64,000 nucleotides of DNA, taken from positions 1,240,001 through 1,304,000 of the forward strand of contig NC_026742.1 of the NCBI RefSeq assembly GCF_000210295.1. Direction: 5' to 3'. Shown in pieces: positions 10,689-19,981 of the stretch. Origin of the DNA: Trypanosoma brucei gambiense DAL972. Lineage: Eukaryota > Euglenozoa > Kinetoplastea > Trypanosomatida > Trypanosomatidae. Under the pieces are notes generated by a model, which was not told the origin of the DNA, made no database searches, and saw only the letters and a list, made by a program, of their open reading frames with translations. Each line of letters starts with the position of its first letter. The first letter of the stretch is position 1. The position numbers were made by a program, and so were the translations under genes.

Positions 10689-12305
10689 TCACGAAGAAAG
10701 TGGTATTTCATTTAATACTTCACGCACCTCTTCACCGACGGGGCCCTTCCTCTTCCCCAGTTTTTGTACTACCGAGGCAACGGCGTCAAACTTGGCACTG
10801 AGTTCGTAATACTGCTCCATTGTCAGGCTCGTTGAATTTTTTTCTCCATTGCGAAATGATGGGGCTTGACGACGTGCCTCATCTAACTTGGGGCGGAATT
10901 TACTGCTCATACTTTTGAGTACTTTGAGGGCCGCCAGCAACTGATTCTCTCGTTCACCGGCCAGTGCATACATTACAACATCAAGCAAATCAGGAAGATT
11001 ACTTAAAGTAATGCGCTCTTTCATCCGCAAATGTTGCATGGCACCGAGGAAGTCCGCAGTAACTCCGTAGTCTGAATTCGTGGTGTATAACTCCTTAAGA
11101 TACACCAGTGCTTGCTGATTATCTTGTACCCAAAGCGCACGAAGGACCCGCAGATGTGTAAGTCGCTGCTGCAGCACAGACACTGTCGTAACGCTTGAAG
11201 CCAATAAATCATCCATTTGTAGTTCGCCCGACTCACCGGTGTGGGATGCCGCGGCCACTTGTGAAGGCGAGCGGTGCAGCCGTTGATGTGCGGCGCGAAG
11301 AACAGGTACAGACATTTTAGTATTCTCTTCCCCCCTATTAAAGGAAGGAGGATCCCTCTGTTGCGATTTTACCGTCTTCTCTATTGGGGGGATGGTGAGT
11401 CCGCCGTCAGCGAGAGGTACACGGCCCATGACCGCTGTTTGTCCACTAAACTCCACAAACAGTGCCTCATCCGTATTCGAAGAATAGTTCAGGTCACCGA
11501 TTATGTTCCACTGCGATTCAATTATTGGGGCGAAGCTATCACTCATCATGTCGAAGTCATACACTCGAAGAATGTGAGACGCCGCGACAAGCATCCTCTT
11601 TCCTGACAGATACACCGCATCAACAGGCGTGTCAAGGCACTTGCTTTGGAATATTTTAGTGAAACCTTCTAACTCCCAGAAAGAGACTGAACCATCACTG
11701 CTTCCCACGGCTAAATAGTATCTCTTTGGGTGAAAACAAATTGATGTAACGGGTCCAGAATGCGCACGGAACTCGTGCATCTCCTTTCCTGACTGCAGAT
11801 CGTACAGGCGAACCACACCGTCAGCACAACCACTAACGCACCAGCGACCACTTGGGGAGAACTCAGTGGCACAGAGAGGCGCTTTTGCCTCCATATGCGA
11901 CCGAACACAACTCTTTTTTCGTGTGTCCCAAACGCGAAGAACGGAATCTCGCGAGCAGGTGGCGATGACATCCGTGTGCGGGTGAAAATCCACTCCCGTT
12001 ACCGTCGACTTGTGACCGTCACCGAACGTACGCACAACCCCTTCAGTAGTCATATCCCACAAGTGCAAGCTGCCCTCATCGGTCCCACCTACCAGGCGCC
12101 TTTGCTGAGGATCGAAGGCAATAGATGTTGAAGGTGAGCAGCCTGCACTCAAAAGTACCGTTCGGGAATAGTCCTCAAAAGGATACACATGCACCCCACC
12201 GTCCCTGCAGCCCAGTCCCACCAGCCGGTTCGCGCTGTCAGGGCTAAAACGCGAGTGGTACACCTGACATGGAAGTTGGAGTGTCATCGAATCGATAACT
12301 GGCAT
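10689..12305 (-). CDS. KATNB1: katanin p80 subunit (WD40 plus con80 domain)
   Basis: A 538-residue protein with an ATG at 12303-12305. Residues 15-260 form WD40 repeats with repeated WD-type ends (GSLHLWDM, SVLRVWDTR, GVVRLYDLQ, GSVSFWELE). Residues about 270-380 are a low-conservation linker. The C-terminal 150 residues, from LRVLRALWVQDNQQALVYL through LLDVVMYALAGERENQLLAALKVLKSMSSKF, match the con80 domain that binds the katanin p60 ATPase. Katanin severs microtubules and p80 targets and regulates p60; in ciliated protists it acts in flagellum assembly and division. The length is somewhat shorter than animal p80 (about 655), mainly in the linker. An excellent pyrimidine tract lies upstream at 12338-12420. 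Confidence 0.9.
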   Translation of the reverse strand: MPVIDSMTLQLPCQVYHSRFSPDSANRLVGLGCRDGGVHVYPFEDYSRTVLLSAGCSPSTSIAFDPQQRRLVGGTDEGSLHLWDMTTEGVVRTFGDGHKSTVTGVDFHPHTDVIATCSRDSVLRVWDTRKKSCVRSHMEAKAPLCATEFSPSGRWCVSGCADGVVRLYDLQSGKEMHEFRAHSGPVTSICFHPKRYYLAVGSSDGSVSFWELEGFTKIFQSKCLDTPVDAVYLSGKRMLVAASHILRVYDFDMMSDSFAPIIESQWNIIGDLNYSSNTDEALFVEFSGQTAVMGRVPLADGGLTIPPIEKTVKSQQRDPPSFNRGEENTKMSVPVLRAAHQRLHRSPSQVAAASHTGESGELQMDDLLASSVTTVSVLQQRLTHLRVLRALWVQDNQQALVYLKELYTTNSDYGVTADFLGAMQHLRMKERITLSNLPDLLDVVMYALAGERENQLLAALKVLKSMSSKFRPKLDEARRQAPSFRNGEKNSTSLTMEQYYELSAKFDAVASVVQKLGKRKGPVGEEVREVLNEIPLSS

Positions 12306-12918
12306 ATTTTCGGTCTGTTCCTACTTTGGTTAGTAATGACAGAGAAACGAGACAAACACAATAGGGAAGAAGGAGCGGGGGTAGAGGGAAGGGGGGAGAA
12401 AAAAGAAAAAAAAAAGAAGCGACGGGCGCTACATTTAGGGGATTCAACAGTACAGGACGAGGTTGGAAATGGTGCAACTCCCCCACAGTGCGGGGAACAC
12501 CGAGTCCACAAGGCGAGTGTACCTGTTTGCATGTGCCAACCGTCTACATAAAGAAGTATATGCCCTGCGATCGCACAACCTCTGAAGAGGGAACACGCGG
12601 GGAATGAGCGCTAACGAGGTCAACCGCGGCATTTTATTGTTGATGGTTGAAGCAAATAAAGCTACCACAGATGCCAATTTCGCCAGTGATCCAGGAAATA
12701 TAAAGAGGGTAAATAACAATAATTACACTGTGTGCGTCTTCCTGAGCGTATAAATGTGTGGCACCCACCCCAAGTTATTCCCCACACTTCGTGGCCCCAC
12801 CCGTCTGTGCAATGAGGAGCGGGGGTTGAAGCAATGCAAACGATTTGGATTGCTGGTTATATGATGTAGACTCAAAAAACAGCAGTGCCATCGTCGCCTC
12901 TCCCCCCTCCCGAAGAAG
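12306..12918. other. intergenic region
   Basis: Apart from the katanin p80 splice signal nothing gene-like is seen. The remainder is the 3' flank of the SNAP50-like gene. Confidence 0.65.
12321..12420 (-). promoter_or_regulatory. spliced-leader acceptor region of katanin p80
   Basis: On the transcribed strand a strong C/T tract (complement of 12338-12420) is followed by AG dinucleotides at 12324-12325 and 12321-12322. These lie 16-20 bases upstream of the katanin p80 ATG. No ATG intervenes, which supports the chosen start. Confidence 0.6.
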
Positions 12919-14265
12919 TTAAGCAGTGTAGTACTTTCCTTGAGGGAGCCTAATTGCAAAAAACTTACCTTCCTCGACTTCTCCCTCATCTGTTGCGTGT
13001 AGTAATTCGAAACATGGAACGCAATAGGGACAGGGGCTCTCAGGTGAAATTTCATCATTGTAACACACAACTGTTGCTGGATGACTCCTACACAGGCGAC
13101 ATCGCACTACACGGGTCGGAGTCTTCATCACACGCTGTGGGTACGCTGCCCTCGTGTGGTCATCTCGATCAAAACCACGTAAGCTAGTGACTGAACTAAG
13201 GTAAAAGTAATGGTTGCACCATCCGAGGTGTCGCATGACGCCATACTCACCCAACCGCAAGTTAAGATCTCCAAAGGTAGTCTGTGAAACGTATTTGACG
13301 GGGCAGTTTCCAAACGCGATGTTTTTCTGCCTTGTTTCACCCTCCGTACTCGCGCCTTCTCCACAGGGATCGAAGTGCCGGATGGGTGCCGTCAAATCTT
13401 CATAGTCCTCCCCACCCTCTCCTGCGTGGCGATTGTCAACGTAGAAGGTACCTCCAATAAAGAAAAATGCATTCTTTGAAATGTTCACTGGGATACAATT
13501 ACGGCAGACAAAAGTGTCAAGCAGGGTGCCTAAGCTCTGGCACGACAGTACAGCCCATGTTTCCTGAGGCTCTGTAGTGGACCCAGGTGTGAAGAAAGTA
13601 AACTCCCAACGGTGTGAGTGTTCGGTCAAACAAAAATCTTCCGAGGTGTCGATAACGTTATGACGTAAGCTCGCTGCGATGCCCTTGTTTGGGTAGCGCG
13701 GCTCCGCATGGCGGAAAAGCTCGCTATTTCCCTCATCCATTACCTTTAGACGAAGCTTTCGTCCGTCGTACTCTTCGTCAAGTTGCTCTCGTAGCCTCTT
13801 CACCGGTTCTAAGTCCACGAGAAACTGCAAAAGAGCAGGTCGCCGCTCGCACTCACTGTACTCTTCCCTAACACGGGCCAGTTGGCGCTCGCCTTCTTCT
13901 TTTACTTGGGTTACAATCCTCTCCATTTTGGACAACACTCTGCGGGTGGGGAGCTCCGGTAGGTTTGGCCCTTCCTCTTCCAGGAGCCTATCTAACCTTG
14001 CCTCCAGTTTACGCATCGCATCCTCTGCCTCACCAATTGTAAAGAAGCAACCATAAGGGTTCCCCCGCTCGCTCAGGGTCTGTGGCAGATGGACAATAGT
14101 GCCTGCAGGCAGTTTGTCACTAATTTTGTAGACATCAAGTTGTGGGTTCCGCCGGCGTATGTCTGTGAGAGTAACAGCTGTGTGCGCAGCGACATCGGCA
14201 AGTGTCGTTTCCTTCTTATTACCTACTTGAAGGGAAAAAGGGTCCACCAATTGTTTAGGAGGCAT
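12919..14265 (-). CDS. SNAP50: SNAP50/SNAPC3-like snRNA-activating complex subunit with N-terminal LysM-like domain
   Basis: The protein has 448 residues from the ATG at 14263-14265; the open frame extends ten codons further upstream but only to a GTG. Residues 9-61 resemble a LysM fold (TLADVAAHTAVTLTDIRRRN, then LPAGTIVHLP). Residues 80-170 are charged and probably coiled coil. Residues 255-440 match the SNAP50 (SNAPC3) zinc domain: FFFIGGTFYVDNR (267-279), then IRHFDP (295-300), then FGDLNLRLGEYGVMRHLGWCNHYF (split here: 331-340 and 341-354). A Cys cluster follows at 389, 392, 401, 412, 415 and 418. SNAP50 belongs to the complex that drives snRNA promoters; in trypanosomes tSNAPc also acts at the spliced-leader RNA promoter. 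The LysM-like N-terminus is not part of the family as I know it. Confidence 0.85.
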   Translation of the reverse strand: MPPKQLVDPFSLQVGNKKETTLADVAAHTAVTLTDIRRRNPQLDVYKISDKLPAGTIVHLPQTLSERGNPYGCFFTIGEAEDAMRKLEARLDRLLEEEGPNLPELPTRRVLSKMERIVTQVKEEGERQLARVREEYSECERRPALLQFLVDLEPVKRLREQLDEEYDGRKLRLKVMDEGNSELFRHAEPRYPNKGIAASLRHNVIDTSEDFCLTEHSHRWEFTFFTPGSTTEPQETWAVLSCQSLGTLLDTFVCRNCIPVNISKNAFFFIGGTFYVDNRHAGEGGEDYEDLTAPIRHFDPCGEGASTEGETRQKNIAFGNCPVKYVSQTTFGDLNLRLGEYGVMRHLGWCNHYFYLSSVTSLRGFDRDDHTRAAYPQRVMKTPTRVVRCRLCRSHPATVVCYNDEISPESPCPYCVPCFELLHATDEGEVEEGKFFAIRLPQGKYYTA

Positions 14266-15400
14266 TTTTTTTTTTTTGGCACCTCCCCACTCCACCTCCC
14301 CGCTATCCCTTCTAACACCTTTACGCTACGCCACTCACTCGCGTAGGTCCTATTGCTACTGTTGGTATTCCGCGGAGGTGGTAAAATCAAGAGAAAGAGG
14401 AAGCAAAGACGGGTTTTAGGTACGGAGAGAAATTGTGTATAAACAGGGTGATGCATGTACTAAACTCATCTGTCGCCTCGTGTTCAGGAACACATATTCG
14501 GCCCTATAGCCCCAATTGAACCCACGGCCCATGACTTTCATCAGGTCTGCGCCGTCACACACACAAAAAAACGAAATAAATCAGGTGGGTGCTCTAATGC
14601 GAGTACGTCACGGAAAACACATATAGTACAAAAGAGGAGAATAGGCCAGAAGAAGGATTGGAGGCGAGGTGAAAAGAGCAGAGTTTGCGGCAAGACCATC
14701 AATCTTTTTTTTCTATGCGTTCCCTTCCCTTATGTGGATCACCGTCTTCATTCCCCATGGCCACCGGCTATGTTCGCCGCCGTCGCCGCCCCCACCCCCT
14801 CCACAACTCAGCGGTCACTTTTTTTTTTTCGTCGCACCTGTGCAACCAGGGACAAGTGCAGCCGACTATCGGTTCTAACGGTGTTAACAAACACCCCCAA
14901 AACAAATAAACAAACAAGCGAAAGGCAGCGGGACATTTGGCTGACTTTAATTTATCTTTTCCCTCAAGTTGCTCTCGTCCTTCCGTCTCGTTTCTCTCTG
15001 TTTCCCAACGTACCGCTTCCCCTCCTTTCCAACTCCCACTTCATTTCTTCTTCACTTCTAAATGCTATCAGGCACCTTCCGCAGGTTCTTCTTCATTTCC
15101 AGTGTGATAGCGAGAGTTCAAACCGATCATTGCTAAAGGAAGCGTTTCCGTCACAAATCCCCCCCCCCACACTTACAGAGGGTTAACGACAGAACCCTCG
15201 TGGTTCAGCTGCGTGCCTCTTTTTTTTTTCTTTATCGTTGAAAACCGCTGCGTGACGAAACAAATCCGAAGGAAAATTTCTTTCGGGGAGATAGCGACGT
15301 ATATTTGCTGCTGAAACAATCTGAAAAACCACCGAGTAAATCAAACCGAGAATGTACAGGTGTTTCTTTTTTTTTTTCTTTCCTTCCTTCGGACCAAACC
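14266..15400. other. intergenic region
   Basis: No gene seen. A T run (14266-14278) lies just upstream of the SNAP50-like ATG. A pyrimidine tract on the transcribed strand (complement of about 14388-14408) precedes a likely acceptor AG near 14365. Other T runs occur at 14819-14829, 15219-15229 and 15367-15379. Confidence 0.65.
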
Positions 15401-16207
15401 TCAAGCGCGTAAATTGTTAAGATAAAAGTCTACGAGCTGATGCCGAAAAGACACATTTTTGAGGATGTTTACTCTCCCCCTCGACCGAAACAACTGCACA
15501 CAGCTGATTGGTCCCATGTGATAATACTGCATTAAATAGGCAATGCAAAGTGTGACGCTGCGGTTGACGCCTGCGACACAATGAACGTATACTCGGTGAC
15601 CGTTTCGCAGTGCGTCGGTAACAATCTCTGCAAATCGATCATAACAATGAAAAATAATCAAATAATCGCTACAGTCCTCTGCGTAGAAATCATGTACTAC
15701 AAATCCCGTGGGTAAAACGACACGCGTGTCAAGTTCTCTCGCACAGCAGTTGACGATGACATCAATGCCCTCCCGTTTCAAGATCTCTAATATTTCCTCA
15801 TCTGGGAAGCCACCAACATAAAGACCATCCATAAGGGGCGTCACATCAGGCGTTATGTGCCTGAAAGGGTCCATTTTCATTATTGAGAGCTCGGTGTCAA
15901 GGGCGGCGCGGAGCTGCAATTCCTCCTTCATAACTTGTGGAGTGCTGAGTGCAGCCTGCAACTGAGTCGAACCCACTCGTGACGCTTTAGGGGTCAAAAG
16001 CTGAGTTGGACGGGCCTCCGCCGCCATTGCATTCCACTCTGGCTGCACCCAACAATCCAGCGGCGTGTGGCCATGACATGATGGTCGAGGCGTTGGAGGT
16101 GAGCAGCTCACCTCCGTTGGGTAGTCAAACAGCCTGTGGTAACAAATAAATGGCGTGCCACCGGGGGAGGTGCTGTCGCGTGAAGGCGAGGCGGAGGGAG
16201 TGGCCAT
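15401..16207 (-). CDS. atypical dual-specificity protein phosphatase
   Basis: A 268-residue protein with an ATG at 16205-16207. Residues 1-115 are Ser/Pro/Thr-rich and probably disordered. The phosphatase domain spans about 125-268. It opens with GLYVGGFPDEEIL (128-140) and continues with IDVIVNCCAREL. It has the catalytic loop H209-C210-VAGVN-R216-S217 (the HCx5R signature) and ends with FRHQLVDFYLNNL. Asp178 in YAEDCSDY is the likely general acid. The family hydrolyses phosphotyrosine and phosphoserine/threonine, or sometimes other phosphates. All catalytic residues are present, so it should be active. The short single domain without a docking region fits the atypical DUSP class. Its substrate cannot be told from the sequence. 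Confidence 0.9.
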   Translation of the reverse strand: MATPSASPSRDSTSPGGTPFICYHRLFDYPTEVSCSPPTPRPSCHGHTPLDCWVQPEWNAMAAEARPTQLLTPKASRVGSTQLQAALSTPQVMKEELQLRAALDTELSIMKMDPFRHITPDVTPLMDGLYVGGFPDEEILEILKREGIDVIVNCCARELDTRVVLPTGFVVHDFYAEDCSDYLIIFHCYDRFAEIVTDALRNGHRVYVHCVAGVNRSVTLCIAYLMQYYHMGPISCVQLFRSRGRVNILKNVSFRHQLVDFYLNNLRA

Positions 16208-16780
16208 GTTTCGCCACAGGCCCTGTGTACGGGAACAGCTCCTCTGTTAATTATATTTATGTATCTTCTTTGTTGTATGATAATATTAGTAATCTATTTA
16301 AAGTTACTTGCTCTGTTCCTTTCCTGCGACAGTTTGTGGTTGCTTGGGTGACCCGTCCAACAGAGGCACAAAACCTTCTGCCAACTTTGCACACCGGCTA
16401 GTAAGGACAAACCAGAAGGAGAAAATACTGTTGAGTCCCCCCTCCTCTACTACTTTAAAAGTAAGTTGAATGGTTCACATAAAATCGTGAAGCAAAGATG
16501 AGGGCTCGCAGTTCCAAGGGGAAAACAGTGAGGCGTGACAATCAAGCGGGTAAAAACACATCAACATGGGCCGGTGAAGGAGGCTTGCGTAGCGGCGCAT
16601 AGGTTTCTTGGGAGGTGTAGTGATATTTTGCTTGTCGGATGATTTCGTGCCAACAACGCGCCATAGTAACACGAGACCTTATTGCTTTTAAACGAACGAG
16701 GGTGCTTTGGATGGAAATGTAGGAAGCTGAGGGCGCTGGTCAAGAACGGTAGATCGATGAACCTACAAAACCACTTCCTA
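16208..16780. other. intergenic region
   Basis: No gene or repeat recognised. It is the DUSP 5' flank and Cgr1-like 3' flank. Confidence 0.6.
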
Positions 16781-17116
16781 TTACAGTTCGTGCATCATGT
16801 ATATCCGTGCCTTTTTCCGGTGCTTTGGACTCAGTTTCCGTATGGCTTTATCGTTTTTGATCTTCTGAACCACCATGTTTTTCTTCTCGTTTTCTGCTTT
16901 CCGGTCCAAGTTCGCCTTACGGGACTCGCGTGCCCGCTTCTCTTCGTTGTTTATCTCGTCACGAAGCTTAGTTGACAGCTCACGCACCCGCTGAAGACGC
17001 TCCTTCTTTCTTTGTTGTATCTTGAAGGCGCGTTCCGCTTCTTTCGGGTTCCTAGCTCTGGAACGCTGCGGCTTCCTCGGAGTCTTCCCAAGTTTGCGCT
17101 GCTCTAACTTCGACAT
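16781..17116 (-). CDS. Cgr1/CCDC86-type small nucleolar protein
   Basis: A 111-residue, very basic protein starting MSKLEQRKLGKTPRKP, with the ATG at 17114-17116. The frame is open for 52 codons further upstream, but a pyrimidine tract and an AG at 17183-17184 fall between the upstream ATGs and this one, so this is the likely start. The middle is a Lys/Arg/Glu helix (residues 25-80). The end, MVVQKIKNDKAIRKLSPKHR, matches the conserved C-terminus of Cgr1/CCDC86 proteins. The yeast member acts in processing of pre-rRNA for the large ribosomal subunit in the nucleolus. The length is typical of the short fungal forms. Confidence 0.8.
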   Translation of the reverse strand: MSKLEQRKLGKTPRKPQRSRARNPKEAERAFKIQQRKKERLQRVRELSTKLRDEINNEEKRARESRKANLDRKAENEKKNMVVQKIKNDKAIRKLSPKHRKKARIYMMHEL

Positions 17117-17840
17117 GCTTTCCCCCCTTTTTTCGAGACGCTGATGCGATTCGCTTCGGTACGAATGAAGGAACGCGCAACACTGATGAGGGTGTGCCAC
17201 CGCCATGGGAGATACAAACAGGAAGAAGAGGGAGCGTACAACGACAACAACAACAAACACATGTATACACATACTTCAATAAATAAATGAAACAGGCTTG
17301 ACGCCATGAGTGTTACGAGGCGTAAGGTACTTCCAGAAGTGTCAGCAAGCCAAGGCGCCATCAAGCGGTCTCGCTGACAACAAGAACAGTAAATTAGACG
17401 GCCCTGTGGAAGGCCGTACGGTTTTTTCTTTGATTCTTCACAATGTCTTAACCGTAATACACGCGGTGCATTACGACCTTACCTGTTCGGCAGTTGTAAG
17501 GTGTTATACCCTGGAGGAGGGGGGAAGGGCCAAAAAAAAAGATTTAATAAAAATCTATTCACCACTGACAAGCACCTCCAAGAGAAATGGTGCTCCCTTA
17601 TTCCCAATTTACTCTTCCTACCGCATTGCTTCCCCTCGTCAAAGGGGTTTCTGCTCCCTTTTTGGCCGTCCATTCCCCAGTCTGTATTATCGCGTTCTTT
17701 CCACCCGGACGCTTCCCATTGAACAGCAGGCGATTCTGGGGAAACCTTTTCGCACGTAAGTGTCGTGCGCCAGCCAAGTGAGAGAGCAGTAGCCGACGCA
17801 GGAACAATATTATCAATTCCCCCAACATCACTACACTTCC
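17117..17840. other. intergenic region
   Basis: Apart from the Cgr1-like splice signal no gene is seen. The small ORFs overlapping 17310-17831 on both strands have no recognisable domain. Confidence 0.6.
17183..17245 (-). promoter_or_regulatory. spliced-leader acceptor deciding the Cgr1-like start
   Basis: On the transcribed strand a C/T-rich tract (complement of about 17210-17240) precedes CATCAG, whose AG is at 17183-17184. This lies 67 bases upstream of the chosen ATG and downstream of two in-frame upstream ATGs. Confidence 0.5.
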
Positions 17841-19313
17841 CTAGAGCCGGCGCAGGCTGGCTTTCAGAAGTCGCTTTTCATTCTTGGACCCAACCTGCAT
17901 TTGCAGGTAATTCTTATACATTTTCTTATATACCGCTTCGATCTCGGGTCCCATGGCATCCACGATATCGTTGGCCCGCTGTGGTACTGTTGTGAGTTTC
18001 TGAATGTGGTTCTTCACCTGCTTATTGTCTCCCTCAAAAACCAAGTGCAGCAGGTCGCGCACCTCCTCATGGAGGTTCATAAGTTTGCGTGCGCTGGGAA
18101 CGCCACTCCCGACCTTCTCCAGTAATTCCTCTAGTGCCTTGTCGATCTCTTCGATATGAAGAAAGAGGAAGTACGAAATGACTTTGTACTCCGTGGGGGA
18201 CGCTAGCTGTAACGTGCCTTCACCTTGGTGGTGCCCCAAATGGGCTGCGTCATACTCGTCCAGCAGCCGGACACCGTTTTTTACCAAATATTCATGGAGA
18301 ACTTCGATGTCGCTGTCGTCGAAGAAGTTTCTTAGGAAGGTAATGTTCTTATCAATCTCCACACAACGTGTAATGAAGTCTGGGTATGATGGAAGGTTCA
18401 GCGAGGCGTTTTCGTCTGTGTTTGGTGGCAGCATACCCAGAGAAACCAGTAACCTGACAAGGTAACGACGTGAATCACGCCGTTCAACATACTTTTGATC
18501 CTCCGGAATTCCCAAGTGCTTCAGAAAACTTTCTAAACGCTCCCTTCCTCGTTGAATGTGCCGCAGTTGTTGTGAAATACCTCCTTGATCCCTGAAATTG
18601 TACCATATGGCTACGGGAACGGCGACAAGAATGCCAAGGAGACCAAATAGGACAAGCCCATCGTGTTCTCGGGAAGTGAGAAAACGCGGCAGAGCAACCC
18701 CGACAGTGAACTCGTGAGTGTTTTTTGCCTCTTCCTCCTCGAATGCTTCCCTGTCCACGAGAGCCTTGTATGCTCGACGGACTTGCACATAAATCAAACG
18801 CGCCTCCTCAGTTTTATTGTGATCGGGGTGATACCGCCTCGAGAGCATTCGATAAGCCTTTTTGATTTCTCCTGTTGAGGCGGTCGTCGACACTCCAAGA
18901 ATGGCATGGGCATCGAAGGTCAATGTGATGTACATTGCGGAAGAAAATAGAACAACCCAAAGCCAGAGGATAAAAATCTTCGGCCGGATGATGAAACGGA
19001 GGAAGCGAGGGAGTAAAGAAGTGAAGAAAAAATGCTTCTCCTTGATGCAGATACGGGCACCCACAGGTAGCATCGAGGGTTCTGTTAGTATCTTCGCTGC
19101 GACAAGAGGCACGTATATGATAGATTTCCACATATCTTCCAGTGGGTTGTTCATCATCCTTTGCCTTTTACTCGGTGTTGTATAATATTCAATGATACTC
19201 CGCACGTGTCTGATCACCCAAGGGATGTACACGATGGTTACGATAACCGACACAATGGCGAAGCAGAATGAAATGAAGCTTTCATCACTTCCACCAATTC
19301 CACTTTCCACCAT
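17841..19313 (-). CDS. Sec63-like membrane J protein
   Basis: A 490-residue protein with an ATG at 19311-19313. It has a membrane segment at about 13-35, a second at 112-132 and then a J domain at 134-192 that includes the YHPDHN motif (HPD at 162-164). A third membrane segment lies at 219-238, with a long C-terminal region (240-490). The arrangement TM-TM-J-TM followed by a large soluble tail is that of Sec63, whose lumenal J domain recruits the ER Hsp70 BiP to the Sec translocon. The tail lacks an acidic C-terminus and I cannot confirm a Brl fold, so another ER J protein is possible. The tail ends in a basic stretch (KNEKRLLKASLRRL). Confidence 0.78.
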   Translation of the reverse strand: MVESGIGGSDESFISFCFAIVSVIVTIVYIPWVIRHVRSIIEYYTTPSKRQRMMNNPLEDMWKSIIYVPLVAAKILTEPSMLPVGARICIKEKHFFFTSLLPRFLRFIIRPKIFILWLWVVLFSSAMYITLTFDAHAILGVSTTASTGEIKKAYRMLSRRYHPDHNKTEEARLIYVQVRRAYKALVDREAFEEEEAKNTHEFTVGVALPRFLTSREHDGLVLFGLLGILVAVPVAIWYNFRDQGGISQQLRHIQRGRERLESFLKHLGIPEDQKYVERRDSRRYLVRLLVSLGMLPPNTDENASLNLPSYPDFITRCVEIDKNITFLRNFFDDSDIEVLHEYLVKNGVRLLDEYDAAHLGHHQGEGTLQLASPTEYKVISYFLFLHIEEIDKALEELLEKVGSGVPSARKLMNLHEEVRDLLHLVFEGDNKQVKNHIQKLTTVPQRANDIVDAMGPEIEAVYKKMYKNYLQMQVGSKNEKRLLKASLRRL

Positions 19314-19981
19314 TGTTTCTCGTTACGTTGTCGTGGCAATATAATTCTTTTTCTTATCCTTAGGTAACTTATTTCCTCCTGCTTATATCTTTTGGTTAAT
19401 CCTACCCTTTGGAAATCTTTTATCCCTTGTATTTACTGAATCTTCGTGTAGCCTTTAAGGGTTCAGCCACCTTTCCTTTAAAAATCGCAAACCAAAATAT
19501 ATTATGACCGCAAATCCCACTAATATATAAGGCAAATGAGGGCAGAAATGCACAGCTGCAGTGTCAAACGGTTCTCCGTCGCGCGATTGCGAACTTCCGC
19601 ACCCGCACACACACACACACACACAGAACAGAATTGATGACGAGGTTGATTACGCAGAAGGCGCTCACCCAACACGGCCGGAGACAGAAAGTGTATTGGG
19701 CACGATTCGGAGCGGCAAACCCGTCCATATTAATTCAGTCCTTCCAAACCATGTCACTTGCCAACGCCGGCATGTCATGGGGAAGAATGAATGGAATACG
19801 AAAACCTCATGAAGTGTGCGGCGCTTTCTCGAGACTTCCCCGCCAGCGGTGCCGCCTTCTCTGGTGGTTGAGATAATCTCCTCTTTAAAGTGGTTGAAGG
19901 AAGCACACCATACGATATCACACCAACCCGCAATAGTAAAGTAAGTAGTGGCATTGGGCGACATTGAAATAACCAAGGGCA
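19314..19981. other. intergenic region holding repeat copy 1
   Basis: About half is the 348-bp dispersed element described separately; the rest is AT-rich 5' flank of the Sec63-like gene. No gene seen. Confidence 0.7.
19605..19975. repeat. dispersed 348-bp element, copy 1, with a (CA)n end
   Basis: The segment 19628-19975 is repeated at 55531-55878 in the same orientation and the same length. I see one mismatch: a G inside the GGTGCC motif here is an A in the other copy. The similarity also reaches back into a CA microsatellite (19605-19625 here). It ends 6 bases from the stop codon of the pseudokinase gene, so on the transcribed strand it occupies the start of that gene's 3' UTR. All six frames are equally conserved, so coding conservation cannot be inferred. 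Confidence 0.95.

Noticed and set aside
19628..19730. Possible C/D snoRNA (a TGATGA-type box in the repeat)
   Set aside because: No matching D box (CTGA) lies within the next 80-100 bases and no terminal stem was seen.
19628..19975. Small ORFs conserved in both copies of the 348-bp element
   Set aside because: The DNA copies are almost identical, so conservation of every frame is expected and gives no evidence of coding.
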